Shown one piece after another: positions 23,394 through 34,050 of a DNA stretch of 64,000 nucleotides (the first letter of the stretch is position 1; every line of letters starts with the position of its first letter). The DNA lies in the NCBI GenBank assembly GCA_009760855.2, contig WPIO01000001.1, forward strand, positions 23,174,001 to 23,238,000, read 5' to 3'. Both the position numbers and the translations under genes were made by a program. Source of the stretch: Cristatella mucedo. Its lineage: Eukaryota; Bryozoa; Phylactolaemata; Cristatellidae. The notes under the pieces are model-generated. The model did no database searches. It was not told the DNA's origin and saw only the letters and a list, made by a program, of their open reading frames with translations.

Positions 23394-25094
23394 CTACAAA
23401 AAGTAGCATTGATTTATTATCATAGACTTTATCCTTGCCATAAATGTTCAGAATATCGCTCTCACAAATTTCTACAGTTCATGCATACGTTTCTTGACGC
23501 TACGAAAAATTAAAGCTGTGCTTACGCTTGACGTTAAGAGTCAATCCTTCAATGCTTGTGCTCTGGTGTCCTTGAATTTGGTGCAACTTGCAAGAGCTAT
23601 TCTGATTAAAGTGCTGAGCGAAAGAGCAATTCGGAATCGTTGAGCACCATGCCGAGCAAAACGCCTGCAATATAGGCCATTACAACTTAACTTTCCGGTA
23701 GCGCCAGATGGAAATGGTGCACGCCAGGAGGATCGAGTCTTCTCGGAAGTTTAATACGAGTAACCAGGCAAACGAGTCAATAAGCTGATACTCCAGCCCT
23801 ATTTGTGTAGCGATAGGAGAGTTCGATTTTCTACCTCTCGCGCTAGCTGTGAGTGATAAAGAATCGTCTGCAAGTGGTCTCAAATTCGTGACCAAGGTAG
23901 TGAAGTTGCGAGTATATTAGCCGTGCGCCCAGACATAGAAGTCACGTGCTTGCGAATATCTTTCGCATACGGCTGCAAGCGGTGACATTAAAAAAGTTGG
24001 AACAGACTAATCCACACCCTACTAGGTACGACGCCGGAACGTACATATCGCGGCTTGCTCATGAGTGCTGCGGAAGGAGCTGCAGGGCTGTACTTGTAGT
24101 CAGATTCATGCCGGAAGACACCGAGACCTGAGTGAGTCTGCTACTCGATCGAGCCTCTCTGCGGCTACGAAAGAGAAATGAAATCGGCTCCGCAGCAGAA
24201 TCATCTGCAGCAAGATGCAGCGTAAAATCGTAGAAAGCAGTGAGAAATTGCTAAATAACCCCTGTCCTTGGTTCCGACTCTAGAGTTCCAAACTTAACTC
24301 TCGAGAGGGCATACATTCTATGCCTGTCGACTACTGCTGCTGCTGCTTATGCCGATTCACTGTTACAGCTCAGCTCTATACAAACTCAAATAATTCCCAA
24401 TATTTCTGCGCAGAAAAACCCAAAATTTCAACAAATCTGAATGCTAAATATCCACACTTGCCGGTGAATTAGTCGTAAAACTCTGCAATAACGAGCTTTC
24501 CGAAGTAATCCCGATGCCTGACAGTGTGTAGAATTCGCTGAAACCTTGAGCCTTGACAGCTGCAAGACCAATGCTGGTCAAAGCTAATATGGCGAATGAT
24601 CTAGTCCAAATCCAACCAGTCATTTGTGGGACAATCTGAAAAGCAAGTGTGGAGGATAGTAACGCATGTCGTTCGATTAGTTATATAGCCGAGGGATAAT
24701 CATAAACCAGCCAAAATTCATGAAACACAACAAGCAGATAAATGTAAACCAAATGTAATTAGTGTGTGGCCGATCATTGGTTTCTATGTCAATCATTGTT
24801 TTTCTGCACAGCAGTACCTCGATGGCCTCGTTAACTCGGCCGCACTATAAGACTATTATTTGTTATAGCGATCAAACGCGAAAATAAGCCAGGCCGCAGC
24901 ATTCTGAAAACACTGGAAATAAGAGCTTGCTCACGGGTAGTTACGAGCGAGTTTCAGAACGCTCCTACTGGTGAGCCTAGTAAAATTAGACTTTACTCTA
25001 GTCTAAAAAATAAGTACTTTAGCATCCATCACTGCTGGCTCGACTAGCGACATGACAAGTTCCAGGCCAATATCGGTCACATAATGTGACTCTC
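23394..25094. other. Spacer upstream of the PAN exon
   Basis: No transposon or spliceable open segment could be supported. If the gene starts near the CpG-rich stretch at 25.1-25.5 kb, this would be its first intron or intergenic sequence. Confidence 0.35.
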
Positions 25095-25480
25095 TACTAA
25101 TCAGGCTTTATCGGCACCGCCAAACGCAGTCGCAGAGAGTCCGAGCAGCCCGCGCCTCTGCGAGGATAGCACTCCGCTAAGCGTCCCCTACCCACCGCCC
25201 CAATGCTCACCTCTGGCCGCAGGGCACCGACGCTCAGTGCCGCAGTAGCGACTAGGCAACCACCCAGACAGCCGCCGGGGGCGTCTTTAAGTATCCCACG
25301 CAACGGTCACGAGGTCTAGTGAGTGTCTAATGTTGCGTAGTCTAGCAACTTGTTCGATGGTAATCGGCGACGTTGTGAGCTCGCCTGAGTCAGGGTGTAC
25401 AGGCAGCAGTGCTGACCGCATACTGTGCAGCAGCAGACACTGCGTGCAGCAGCTTCACGAATGCTGTGGGAATATCTGCA
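25095..25480. promoter_or_regulatory. CpG-rich stretch, possible promoter region
   Basis: This is the most GC- and CpG-rich stretch of an otherwise AT-rich window, with blocks such as GCCGCCGGGGGCG, CGCAGTCGCAGAGAG and CGGCGACG. It lies about 1.7 kb upstream of the minus-strand PAN exon. Promoter function is inference. On the minus strand a GCCAGAG|GTGAGC donor-like site occurs near 25216, but no in-frame ATG precedes it. Confidence 0.25.
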
Positions 25481-25639
25481 CTTTTCCCTTGGACTTCCGT
25501 TCACTTACTCTTACACTACATTTGAGTGCTCAGACTTGGCTTATGCTGCAAAGGAAGTATGCTCGTGTGACAGCTTTTAGCGTGCAGACTGCCGTCGTAC
25601 ATAAGAATATGGTTGATGGTAACATGCGTTGTTTCAAAG

Positions 25640-25745
25640 GTGTAAGATAATTAGTGGTAGAATAGACCGTGTTAGCACTGTGGTCGTCTAGTGACAGGTC
25701 ACTTTGGAACATGACACCTAGATTGTATACAGATGTTATTTGAAA
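25640..25745 (-). mobile_element. LINE family A, short minus-strand fragment
   Basis: Antisense of the NLGVMFQSDLSLDDH block that lies between the YADD motif and the C-terminal region of LINE A. No tail or RT motif remains. Confidence 0.6.
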
Positions 25746-26016
25746 GATGATGCTTGCCTGGCTTGTTTTCATGGTTCAGATTTCCTACTTCTGAGCAAAA
25801 TTGGATTCGCATTTTTCTGGTAAGTTGGTTTTGCTTTGTCAAGTTTTTGGGATCATCATATACGGAAATGGGGGTACAGCTAAGACCTGTTTTAAGCACA
25901 TCAGATTGTTATTTTGCTACTGTGTGCAGGAAATTACGTGCTCATGGACGTCAAAATGCCTATTACTTCAAAAGCTTTGCTTTTTGCCATGGTGTCATAC
26001 GTCCCGCACCCTACAG

Positions 26017-26103
26017 GCCTGCATTGCCGCACCAAAGTGGGCTATGGCTTTAGCCTCACTGACTGCAGGTGACCTGCGTGAGTTGCTTATCCCGTTGCAA
26101 TAA
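26017..26103 (+). CDS. Weak candidate terminal exon
   Basis: A CCCTACAG acceptor is followed by 28 codons of GC-richer sequence ending in TAA (ACIAAPKWAMALASLTAG, then DLRELLIPLQ). A donor-like CTGCAG|GTGACC also lies within it at 26068. I do not recognise the peptide. It could be chance in a CpG-richer stretch. Confidence 0.2.
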   Translation, partial: ACIAAPKWAMALASLTAGDLRELLIPLQ

Positions 26104-26344
26104 TCTGATGCGCCTGCAGCTCTTTTGCTCGCGTTTCTGCACCTAAGCGTGCCGAAGCCGTAGCTTCGATGAAATTTAGTAAGCTCCCTGTATGGTAACA
26201 AAGGGCTTGTCTATTATCGCTTCGCTATTGTCGTTCAAATGCATTCCTGGTTGCAAATATTGCTGGTAATAATCGTGAATTGGGCACACGGCTTAGAAAA
26301 ACCTAATTTAAGTAAACTCGGAGGGGGTAGATTGGATCTTGTTG

Positions 26345-26555
26345 GTGTCTTTACCATGCTAAAGTGTGCTGACCCCGCTAACTACATTTGCATGTTGACA
26401 ATTTGCATGCTATCTCTCACCACATTGTTCTTTTTAATATTGCGCACTTAACCGTTAACCATTTGACCGTACAAACATTACAGCATCTGTGAAGCGCCTA
26501 GAAAGAGAGTACGTTATATGAGGGTGCTCTGCAAATGTATTATTATTATTGATAA
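26345..26555 (+). mobile_element. LINE family A, 3' UTR and tail only
   Basis: Contains GTGTGCTGACC, ACATTTGCATG and CACCACATTGTT blocks of the family 3' UTR. The terminal hairpin follows (GTGAAGCGCCTAGAAAGAGA...GGGTGCTCT near 26490-26535) with an ATTATTATTATT tail. Strongly 5'-truncated. Confidence 0.8.
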
Positions 26556-27379
26556 TATTAAATACCAAGGCTTTTTATAAATTATTTTGAAATCAGTATA
26601 AAGCCACTTGGAAATGTCTGAAATCTGCTTAAGTCTGGGAAATCGGGATGTCTCTAGAAGATTTAGAAAGTCGCATAGTGGCTTCGTTTGGACGTGGAAG
26701 TGGCTCCTAACCCATCTCGCGCGGACACGCGTTAACTCTAGATAGAGATAAGCGTACACCATTATTTTATCAAATAACTGACCGAACTTCAGAGCTACAG
26801 TGGCAATAGCTCTTTTTCATCCGATGGCAGCAGGACTAATCCATCTTCTTTTTAATGAAACGTTAGTATCCCTAATATTGTTCACTCTCTGTTCAAAATC
26901 TTGCCGTAAGCATCGCTCGCTGTCCCAAAATACTGAAGTAACTATTAATCAACCGTAAATTGTAACTTGTATGTTAAAACCTTATAGTGAACCGCATCCT
27001 TGAAATGCCATAAGGCAGGCTACAGCTTGGAACTGCCAAGATGAGAACTGACTTTCAAGCTTCGCTCCTTCCTCGTCCCTGCTAACCTGGATGGTAGCAT
27101 CCGCAGTCACCGAAATAGAGGCAAAAAATGGCAATGATTATTCAGATCGGTTCAATTAGTAATAATAAAGAATATGAAAAAGGTATTTCGAAAGCATTTT
27201 CAGAGAGCTGAATCGCTGTATAGATACTTTACCTGGGCTGTAAATGAAGCATTGCAATATATTTTGTGAAAACACGCCCTTGGTTAGCACGAATAAGTAC
27301 AAATAGGCCTATGCAGTCGGACCCATAGAATTCGGCGACAGTTGAATTTTTTAACTTTTATTTAATTATTATCAAGTCA
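26556..27379. other. Spacer, nothing recognised
   Basis: AT-rich sequence between two LINE A fragments; no spliceable open frame or repeat was recognised. Confidence 0.4.
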
Positions 27380-27980
27380 GGGTATGTCATCACAGTTGGA
27401 GTCAGTTCAAATCTTTGGGAACGTACGAAATAAAGGCACCGTCTCTGAGGTATTTAACTTACGTTTTAGGCGCAGCGAAACGATATGAGTAGTTAAGTAA
27501 GAGCCTATTGCTACATCTCGCCTTATCGGGAAGTAGTTTTGACGCTTGGTTTGGAACAAGAGAATGAAGGTATTTATAAGTAAGGTATACAACTAGAAGT
27601 CGATTGGCGGCTTTACGAGAAGCTATTCCAAGTCAGCGAGAAGTTTCGTAATGCGACAACTGAGACGCCTACGGCAGCCAAGCTAGGCTGCAGAATTGTT
27701 CACGAACTGACAGCGCCTTTTTTGTATAAGCCGAAAGACCTGCAAGTCTTTACTTACAGAATGTTATATGGAATGTCGCAAACGCATTGAACTACTTGGA
27801 TACAGTAACCCATTCTAGCCTGGCCCGAATTAGGCAATATGTTAATTAGCTGAAAGTATTTGGACTGGGCGCTGGCAGGAGGAGCTGATGCGTCGTCTGG
27901 TAAGAGGTCTTATCGTAACTAGACTCCCTAGATTTTGTGCAGATGCTACAGGATACATGTCGGCCGAGTCTATATTGACA
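27380..27980 (-). mobile_element. LINE family A, minus-strand relic
   Basis: Antisense copy of the RT C-terminal region. TCAAATCTTTGGGAACGTACG is the reverse complement of the family's CGTATGCTCCCAAAGCCTGGA region. It is followed in order by antisense HWLP, ARLV and NLGV block remnants, ending near the complement of GAAATCTAGGTGT at about 27925. No open frame survives. Confidence 0.6.
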
Positions 27981-28779
27981 GGTAGGTTTTATGATGATAA
28001 GTAACACTAGTTTTTTCTAATTATAGCTAGTCGTTCTCATCGTCATTGAATTTGAGAAAGCATTTTCCATCCAAGTGCGACAGCCAGCAATTATGCAGCA
28101 AAAGAGCATATAGCATTTGCCGAGTATGAATCAAAGCACGTGCCTAGAAATATGTCATCTGCATTGAATTTAAAGCCTGTATTGTCTGCGACTCTTCCCT
28201 TGGCAAGAGGGAGATTATAGATTGGTAATAATCATAAGGAAGTAAAGAGCCCTCTGGCAACTTTCAATGAATTTACTCTTGCAAAGACTTTTGACAGCAT
28301 CAATACTCTGGTATCTCTCACGGATTTAAGACCTAAATCATGGCAATTGATTGCTGTTTAATTAATCAGAAATCACTAATTCCCATGGGCCTGGCGATCT
28401 CCTGAAGTAACTTCACACTATAACATAAGATAAGTAAAATTTAAAGCAGCCAATTTACGACTATCTAGTGCCCTTTAGCGAAGCCATAGTGAGTAAAACT
28501 ATTTTTTGTGGAGCACATAGCATGAATATAGTAAACACTCCGAAGAGATGACCTTCATTTGCTTACGCATTTGACAGCTGTACTGTTTCTAAATTTTTGT
28601 CTAACAAAAACAGTCAGATCAGCAAATGTGAAGTTTCGTAAAAGCAACAGCAAACAGCTTATGGCTGCTGGTGCATCAAAGAGTCGTAAATGGGCAGACC
28701 ACATATCTGATTTTTTTTGGTTAGGACGTCAAACCATTCTGTTCTGATGAAATTTCGGCGACACTCTGTTTTGTTATAG
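27981..28779. other. Spacer, nothing recognised
   Basis: No family resemblance found. An open frame at 28559-28747 has a poor acceptor-like AAAAACAG in front of it and no convincing donor. Confidence 0.35.
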
Positions 28780-28920
28780 GCCGTGATAGCTCAGGAAGTA
28801 AGGTTCTCGCTCTTTGCGAACGAAGTCATGGGTTAGAACTTTGCAGTGGGCGATCCTTTATTGCTAACTGCAAGCACTGGTAATAGCAGTTTGTTGCAGT
28901 CGGTCAAATGGCGTGGCTGG
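28780..28920 (+). mobile_element. tRNA-derived SINE
   Basis: Head GCCGTGATAGCTCAGGAAG (box A TAGCTCAGGAAG) is followed by box B-like ATGGGTTAGAACTTTGC. The junction block AGTGGGCGATCCTTTATTGC comes next, then AACTGCAAGCACTGGTAATAG. The same junction block occurs in the minus-strand copies at 29820-29985 and 18390-18698 and, diverged, at 40290 and 43070. It lacks the LINE A hairpin tail, so it is a different SINE type from the one at 17650. Confidence 0.7.
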
Positions 28921-28949
28921 CAGCCAGTGAGTCGCACGGCTAAGCTTGT

Positions 28950-29480
28950 GCTGGGATTATCTTCCCCACATAAGTGTCTTCAGACGTGAGCATGCACAAC
29001 TGTGATCTTGCACCTCTGTGTCGCAAGCTCACAGTGGGAATGCTACTATCTAGACCGGCGTGGAAGTGCATGTCAGCTCGCACTTGTTCTTGTGGAAGTT
29101 TTCTTTCTTTTTTACGATTCCTCCTCCGTCGTCCCGGGCCATCCTTTTGCACTCTTTTCTTACTTCACTGCCTCGGCGCTTCGATCTCCTCCTCTTGTCC
29201 TGTGTCCTCGCCCTCTAGATTCCTCTTCGCTCTCATGCTCTCTGCTATTATGTTCTCTCTTTGTTTCACCTCTGCTCTCTTCTCCTCTCCGAAATTCTTC
29301 TCCCTATTAACTCTCTCCTTATCTCCCACTGGTGTCTTGTTCTGTCCTGCCTTCTGGTCACGTCCCGTCTCAGATGCTCAAGTCTGCTCCTGCTGGTACT
29401 TCCTCTATCTCTCTGCTATGTGCTCTACCTCACAGTCGGCTGAGTCGCTTGTTCTGTCTATTTCTTGACTCCAGCAAACC
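28950..29480. other. Strand-skewed pyrimidine-rich tract
   Basis: From about 29085 to 29465 the plus strand is dominated by C and T, with many CTCT/TCCTC runs, so the minus strand is GAGA-rich. A plus-strand frame of 164 codons (28974-29468) and minus-strand frames rich in Arg, Glu and Lys are both explained by this composition. The minus-strand reading is broken by stops. It may be an old degenerate simple repeat or a decayed charged coding region; I cannot choose. Confidence 0.4.
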
Positions 29481-29703
29481 AATTCTGTTTTCTTGATCGG
29501 TGATTAAGTTTGGTCTTATGGTTATAATTTTGCATATGAAAGTTCGCGTGAAAGCACGCGTATCGCACATGTGCACACATGCATGCACATTCCCGTTAAG
29601 GTAGGGAAGTGGCATACGTCGATTTTATCAACACTAAAATATGTGTGCTAGCAGAGAGATAGACGTGATGGCTGTGCGAGTGCCACCTGATGATGCTTTG
29701 CAG

Positions 29704-29794
29704 GGCTGTTACTATGAAGAGGGCATCGAGTGTGGCAGGCAGCAGTGCCAGAGCAAGCTGCCTGCTATCCTGCCTGGCGGCTGCCTTGCACCGT
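29704..29794 (+). CDS. Candidate Cys-rich extracellular exon
   Basis: A GCTTTGCAG acceptor precedes an open 91 bp, GC-richer segment that ends at CACCGT|GTAAGT. It starts in phase 0 and ends in phase 1. The peptide begins GCYYEEGIECGRQQCQSK and ends in ILPGGCLAP, with the split codon making another Cys if spliced to a matching exon. The dense Cys spacing suggests a small disulfide-rich extracellular module, but I cannot assign a family. Compatible exons on the plus strand were not found nearby, so it may be an isolated exon or chance. Confidence 0.35.
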
Positions 29795-29819
29795 GTAAGT
29801 AAATAAATAAATAGGTCCT

Positions 29820-29985
29820 AGCTATTAAGCAGCCTCTTTTTGTATAGCGACAGAAGAGCCTTTACGGCTATCACCACCGCTTGCAATGGCGATAAAGGAT
29901 CGCCCACTTCAGGAATCGAGCCCACGACTTCGGGACCAAGGTAGTGAAAGCAACCGCCTTACCTAGTGTGCCATCACGGCTCACC
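29820..29985 (-). mobile_element. tRNA-derived SINE, minus strand
   Basis: Reverse complement reads GAGCCGTGATGGCACACTAG at the head. The box B-like GTCGTGGGCTCGATTCC follows, then GAAGTGGGCGATCCTTTATC and a body ending near AAAGAGGCTGCTTAATAG. Same type as 28780-28920. Confidence 0.7.
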
Positions 29986-30384
29986 GTACCACAGAGTAGT
30001 ATATATTTACCATCGCTGTGCTCCCCCTCATGGTTTACCGGTCACACAAACAAGACGTCACTGCTCATGCTGCAGGCAGCTTAACCCAACAGCGTGCGTC
30101 AGCAGTGTCAGTGTACGTGGCAGACTTAATTTCGAATGAAGCATGATTGAGCGATCCTCCGGGAGCCAGGTTTCGCCCAAAAAAATCCCATTGGCTTTGT
30201 GTGGCGGGAAGGCAGCGGTGTGGTGCTGCTGGATTTGATATTGAAGGATTGCTATTCTGCATCGAGAGTCGCTGCAGCAAAGAGAGTACGTTCCATCTGC
30301 TAAACTCGAGTCCCTCCCTTCCTGCAGCCACTAGCAGTTGCCTACTGCTTGTGTGCTCCTTTGTTTTCCGAGCATTTTTAACTT
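29986..30384. other. Spacer, nothing recognised
   Basis: Open frames on both strands around 30065-30467 overlap each other and have no family resemblance. Confidence 0.3.
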
Positions 30385-30640
30385 ACTTAACTTATGCTCC
30401 CATAATGCAGAGCCCTTTGCTCACACTTGACTGCTGTGTCTATGCTGGCACATTGCTGCCTCATTAAAGATCCGGCTTGGTTCTCTAGCAGCAATAGCAG
30501 CAGTACTTGCAGCACGCTTATACTATCATTTAGTCATAATCAATCTTGATTTCCTTACAGCAAATGTAGAGTGTCTAGAAAGTGAGTTAGTTCTCTTCGG
30601 GAGCAAATAGAATCTCTCATTACTATTATAAGGTTGAGGG
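30385..30640 (+). mobile_element. LINE family A, 3' UTR fragment
   Basis: Degraded 3' UTR. The hairpin region GCAAATGTAGAGTGTCTAGA...TTCTCTTCGGGAGC lies near 30560-30610, with a short ATTACTATTATAA tail. The terminal stem has lost pairing. Confidence 0.6.
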
Positions 30641-32044
30641 AAAGCTCGTGCGACGTGTTATTCATTAAATTATTGTTAAATTCACTAGTAACTGTTTCAT
30701 TAAATTATTATTAAAATAACGGAGCACGAACGTCTTCTCAACCTAACATTATTATTATAGCTGTTAAGACTCTTCTGACACTATGCAAATTAGGCTGTAA
30801 AATCAGCTAATATATTTATATCACTCTTTGATCTCTTGTGTACGGCTAGCAGTTAATATATAGGAACAAGATATATTCTTATGTGCTAACTTAAAGCCTC
30901 ACTAGTGCCATTGAAAGTCTGTATAGGTATGGGAAAGTATCATTTTGACTAAAATAAAATATCGCTGATTTTTAAATATGCTGTAAATTGTCTAGTTTTC
31001 TAGTTTCCTTAATCTTGGCGCCTGAACGTGCATGTTTTAAAATACATGTATGGTCACAGCCCTGGATTTTGACTACCGTAAGAAACGAATTTCAATCGAC
31101 TAAACGACAACTGTATCGCCTCTCGTTGGTGATACTGACATAAGTTACTTTGCCTAGACGTATGTAAAAGTCGCTCGACGATGAAATGGCGCTTTCAAGC
31201 GATGCTTGTCTTCCACTTATTTTAAGAGATTTTTCACTCGAGTTGCACTTCGATTTTGGTGTCATGTTGCGATTGGTAATTAAAACTTTTTATCTTAACT
31301 GATACGCTAAGAAAGCGTACAAATTATAATTCCAGTCATCTAGTTTATCATCCAAGAGACGTTGTACTAAGCGTTGTTGTACTAAAAAATGCACTACTCT
31401 AAGCTAAATCTAAACTTTTCCATCGAAGCTTATTCAAAACTTGTTACAGAAGCTGCTGGATCAGTTCGACCTATCGTTAGCCGGTGCTGTCCCAAAAGAT
31501 TCACAGCTGTTACCACTGCACTGATGAGGCAAAACTCAAATACGGCTCTGTTATATCAGGCAGTGGACTAGCCTGTAGTCATGACAATATAGCAGCACTA
31601 ACTGCCTTCCTCAGTCGGCCACTGGGGAGGAGTAGAAGGTTTGGAAGACAGGACACTGCCCCTATAACGTCAAATCGTTTTATGATGTCTAATGAGTGGA
31701 AGCTCATCTTCTTATTATCGCTCAGCTTAGTAAAAGTGGCCATAATTCTTAATTAAATGTTGGTAAAGGTGGGATTCATTTTATCAGTCTGCTGGCTGAA
31801 TTCTAGCAGATTAATGAAATATAAAATTCAGTATCGCCATTATAGAAATGACAGCCGACGCCATGGGCCGATACAAGTTTAGGGAAAGCCTAGATGCAGA
31901 TTTCAAGAAAAAGAGGACTGAGAACAGACCCTCGTGAAACTAATAACTGCTCAAGTGAATGGACTTCTGGATTTGACGTAACCACTAAATAGACCGAACA
32001 CGATGGGAAAAGTACGAATGAGAAGCCAACAACATTACCTAAAA
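30641..32044. other. Spacer with unassigned open frames
   Basis: Frames at 31389-31571 and 31484-31756 overlap in different phases. Neither matches a known family nor has good splice sites. No repeat was recognised. Confidence 0.35.
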
Positions 32045-32875
32045 CGATTACCTTAGACGATCTTTCGTTAGATGACAATATCAGCTCCAGAGTCAAATGT
32101 GCCTATTTTCAGCTTCATTATGTTGCTAAAATTTGGGCTTGTTTAGATAAGGAGACCACGTCCAAGTTGGTTCATGCATTCGTGACATCCCGTCTCGACT
32201 TCTACAACTCGCTGCTTACTGGCCTGCCAGCATGTGCGATAAGACGATTGCAGCTGATGCAAAACTCTGCAGCTAGGCTTGTCTGTCGTGAGCGTCGCGG
32301 TTGCCACATTACTCCACTTCTCGCCGACCTGCACTGGCTACCAATCAAGCAACGGATTGAATTCAAGGTTTTGTGGCTCACTTTTAGGTCCCTTTATTCT
32401 ACGGCTCCAGCCTATCTCTCCGATATACTCCCCCATCATGCCTAGAATCGTACCGCCAGCTTTTCGGAATCCAACAGTCTACAAATGCCCCGTACAAACC
32501 TCAAATCCTTTGGAGACCGTGCATTTAATTCGTATGGTCCCAAAGCCTGGAACTCCCTCCTGACCTGCGTCACATCCCCTGACCTGAATTTAAAATTAAA
32601 ATTTACCCACATTTAAAAAGAACTTAAAAACACACCTATTTAGGACAACATTTAGTGGGTCCCTGTGATTCGTCCTTCATGTGCTTATGTTTGCTGACAC
32701 TGTGCATGTGCCACTAACCATGTCATTCAATTTGTTTGTTTATCAAGCATGATTTTACTCACTGTTCAATTGCAATTTCCCTTTGCAGCAAATTTAAACG
32801 CCTAGAGAGAGATTAAGTTCTCTGAGGGTGCTTTATCAAGTGCATTATTATTATTATTATTATTATTACTTTTCT
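32045..32875 (+). mobile_element. LINE family A, 5'-truncated copy
   Basis: Begins at the SLDDxISS block downstream of YADD. It encodes SRLDFYNSLLTGLPACAIRR and CHITPLLADLHWLPIKQRIE in one frame to 32445, where the reading is interrupted. It then has the rest of the C-terminus, a duplicated AATTTAAAATT bit near 32585, the 3' UTR, a hairpin with a broken outer stem (AAACGCC) and an ATTATTATT tail ending near 32870. Confidence 0.85.
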
Positions 32876-32889
32876 CAGTCTTTAAAGTA

Positions 32890-34050
32890 GGATATCATTA
32901 TCAATAGTATCTAGCCCAGCAGATCGCTGGAGCCAACCCAGGCTATATTCATACCAAGCCTCTGGGAAACTTATTCGGGCTCACGTGATCAGCTATCAAA
33001 CATGCTGACTATAGCTATCTTCGTTGTTAGGTCAAACCCTTGGAATCTGCTGAGGCTACTGACAACCTGAATGCTAGTGTTGCAGACAGTCAATCATGGG
33101 AGATTTCTAGTGGCCTGAAATTGAGCAAGCATAAATCCGAGCTTTACTGATAAGGCTCTCCGAGCATCTTGGTGAATTTGGCGGCTTGGCTCTTTTAATT
33201 GTTGATGTTACTGTGTGACCGTCCTGGTGTCCTCGGAATGCATGCGTTCCATATTTTAACCGCTAAAATATTAAGAGTTCTATAAGGAAGACTGCCTCCA
33301 AAGCTAACTGTAACGTCATATCCCTATCAAAGAGTAGGGGTTGCCCACCGCAGTGGCTTGCGAAATAGTACACTACCTACTCTATTTTAGCTTGGCGGGA
33401 CAGCCGTAATTCCGCCTAAGGTTGGCTACCAAAAACATTATTGAGCCTCTAAAGCTCGTTTGAATTATGGCTTCAAGGCCGGTGATCAAATCCCAGAGGT
33501 TCATCGACGAATCTCCTTTGTTAAAGAGACTGAGATGGCCGTCGGTTGATCAACAGCTACAGAATAAAATTCCTATACTGGCCCACGTGGGTCGCCGTAG
33601 CTTGGCTCCTTCATACCTCGCTGAACCACCGCATCAGTTCCAGGCTCCTTGCGCTCACCGATTTTCAATGGTCAAAGACTAATTGTTTGATTCCTATGCT
33701 AAAAGGCCGTCGGCGACTAAAGCATTTTCTCTATAGGGCCAAAACTTTGAATCTTCCTCCAAATTATTTACGCAACAACATTAAACTCTCCGGCTTCCGA
33801 CTGTGGCATACTTTTCCCAGCCGTCCTCGGCTGCTTCTGGTATGCTACTCACTTCCTCAACTGTCCTCCTGGCTGAGCTATGTTTTTCAATATGTTCCGC
33901 TAGGTGACGTGAAGTCTTTTACCTAACGTAGGCATATCGAAAGCCGCATAGGTTTAGCGAGCCATGGAAGACTGTCCTCCATAAACACTTACTCAGCATT
34001 TGTGACTTTGTGGAGTTAAAGCCGGAGATGCATAACATTTTATTACAGTA
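32890..34050 (+). mobile_element. LINE family B, 5'-truncated decayed copy
   Basis: Starts near the PLG...GHG block just before the YxDD motif, which is lost. A FKPSESAEATEKLN-like region lies at about 33035-33080. The C-terminal region follows (KSQRFIDESPLLKRLRWP at 33490-33540; LAPSYLAEPPHQFQ near 33605-33640). The 3' UTR ends with GACTTTGTGGAGTTAAAGCC and GGAGATGCATAACATTTT near 34000-34045. It abuts the LINE A copy to its left. Confidence 0.7.

Noticed and set aside
24780-24880. A second Tigger-type terminal repeat (CAGTACCTCGATGGCCTCG)
   Set aside because: Only a short CAGTACCTCG resemblance, with no TA pair and no opposite end.
25097-25303. Signal-peptide exon of the PAN-type gene in the CpG-rich stretch
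   Set aside because: The hydrophobic minus-strand frame ends in a good GTGAGC donor but begins at TTG with a stop just upstream and has no ATG.
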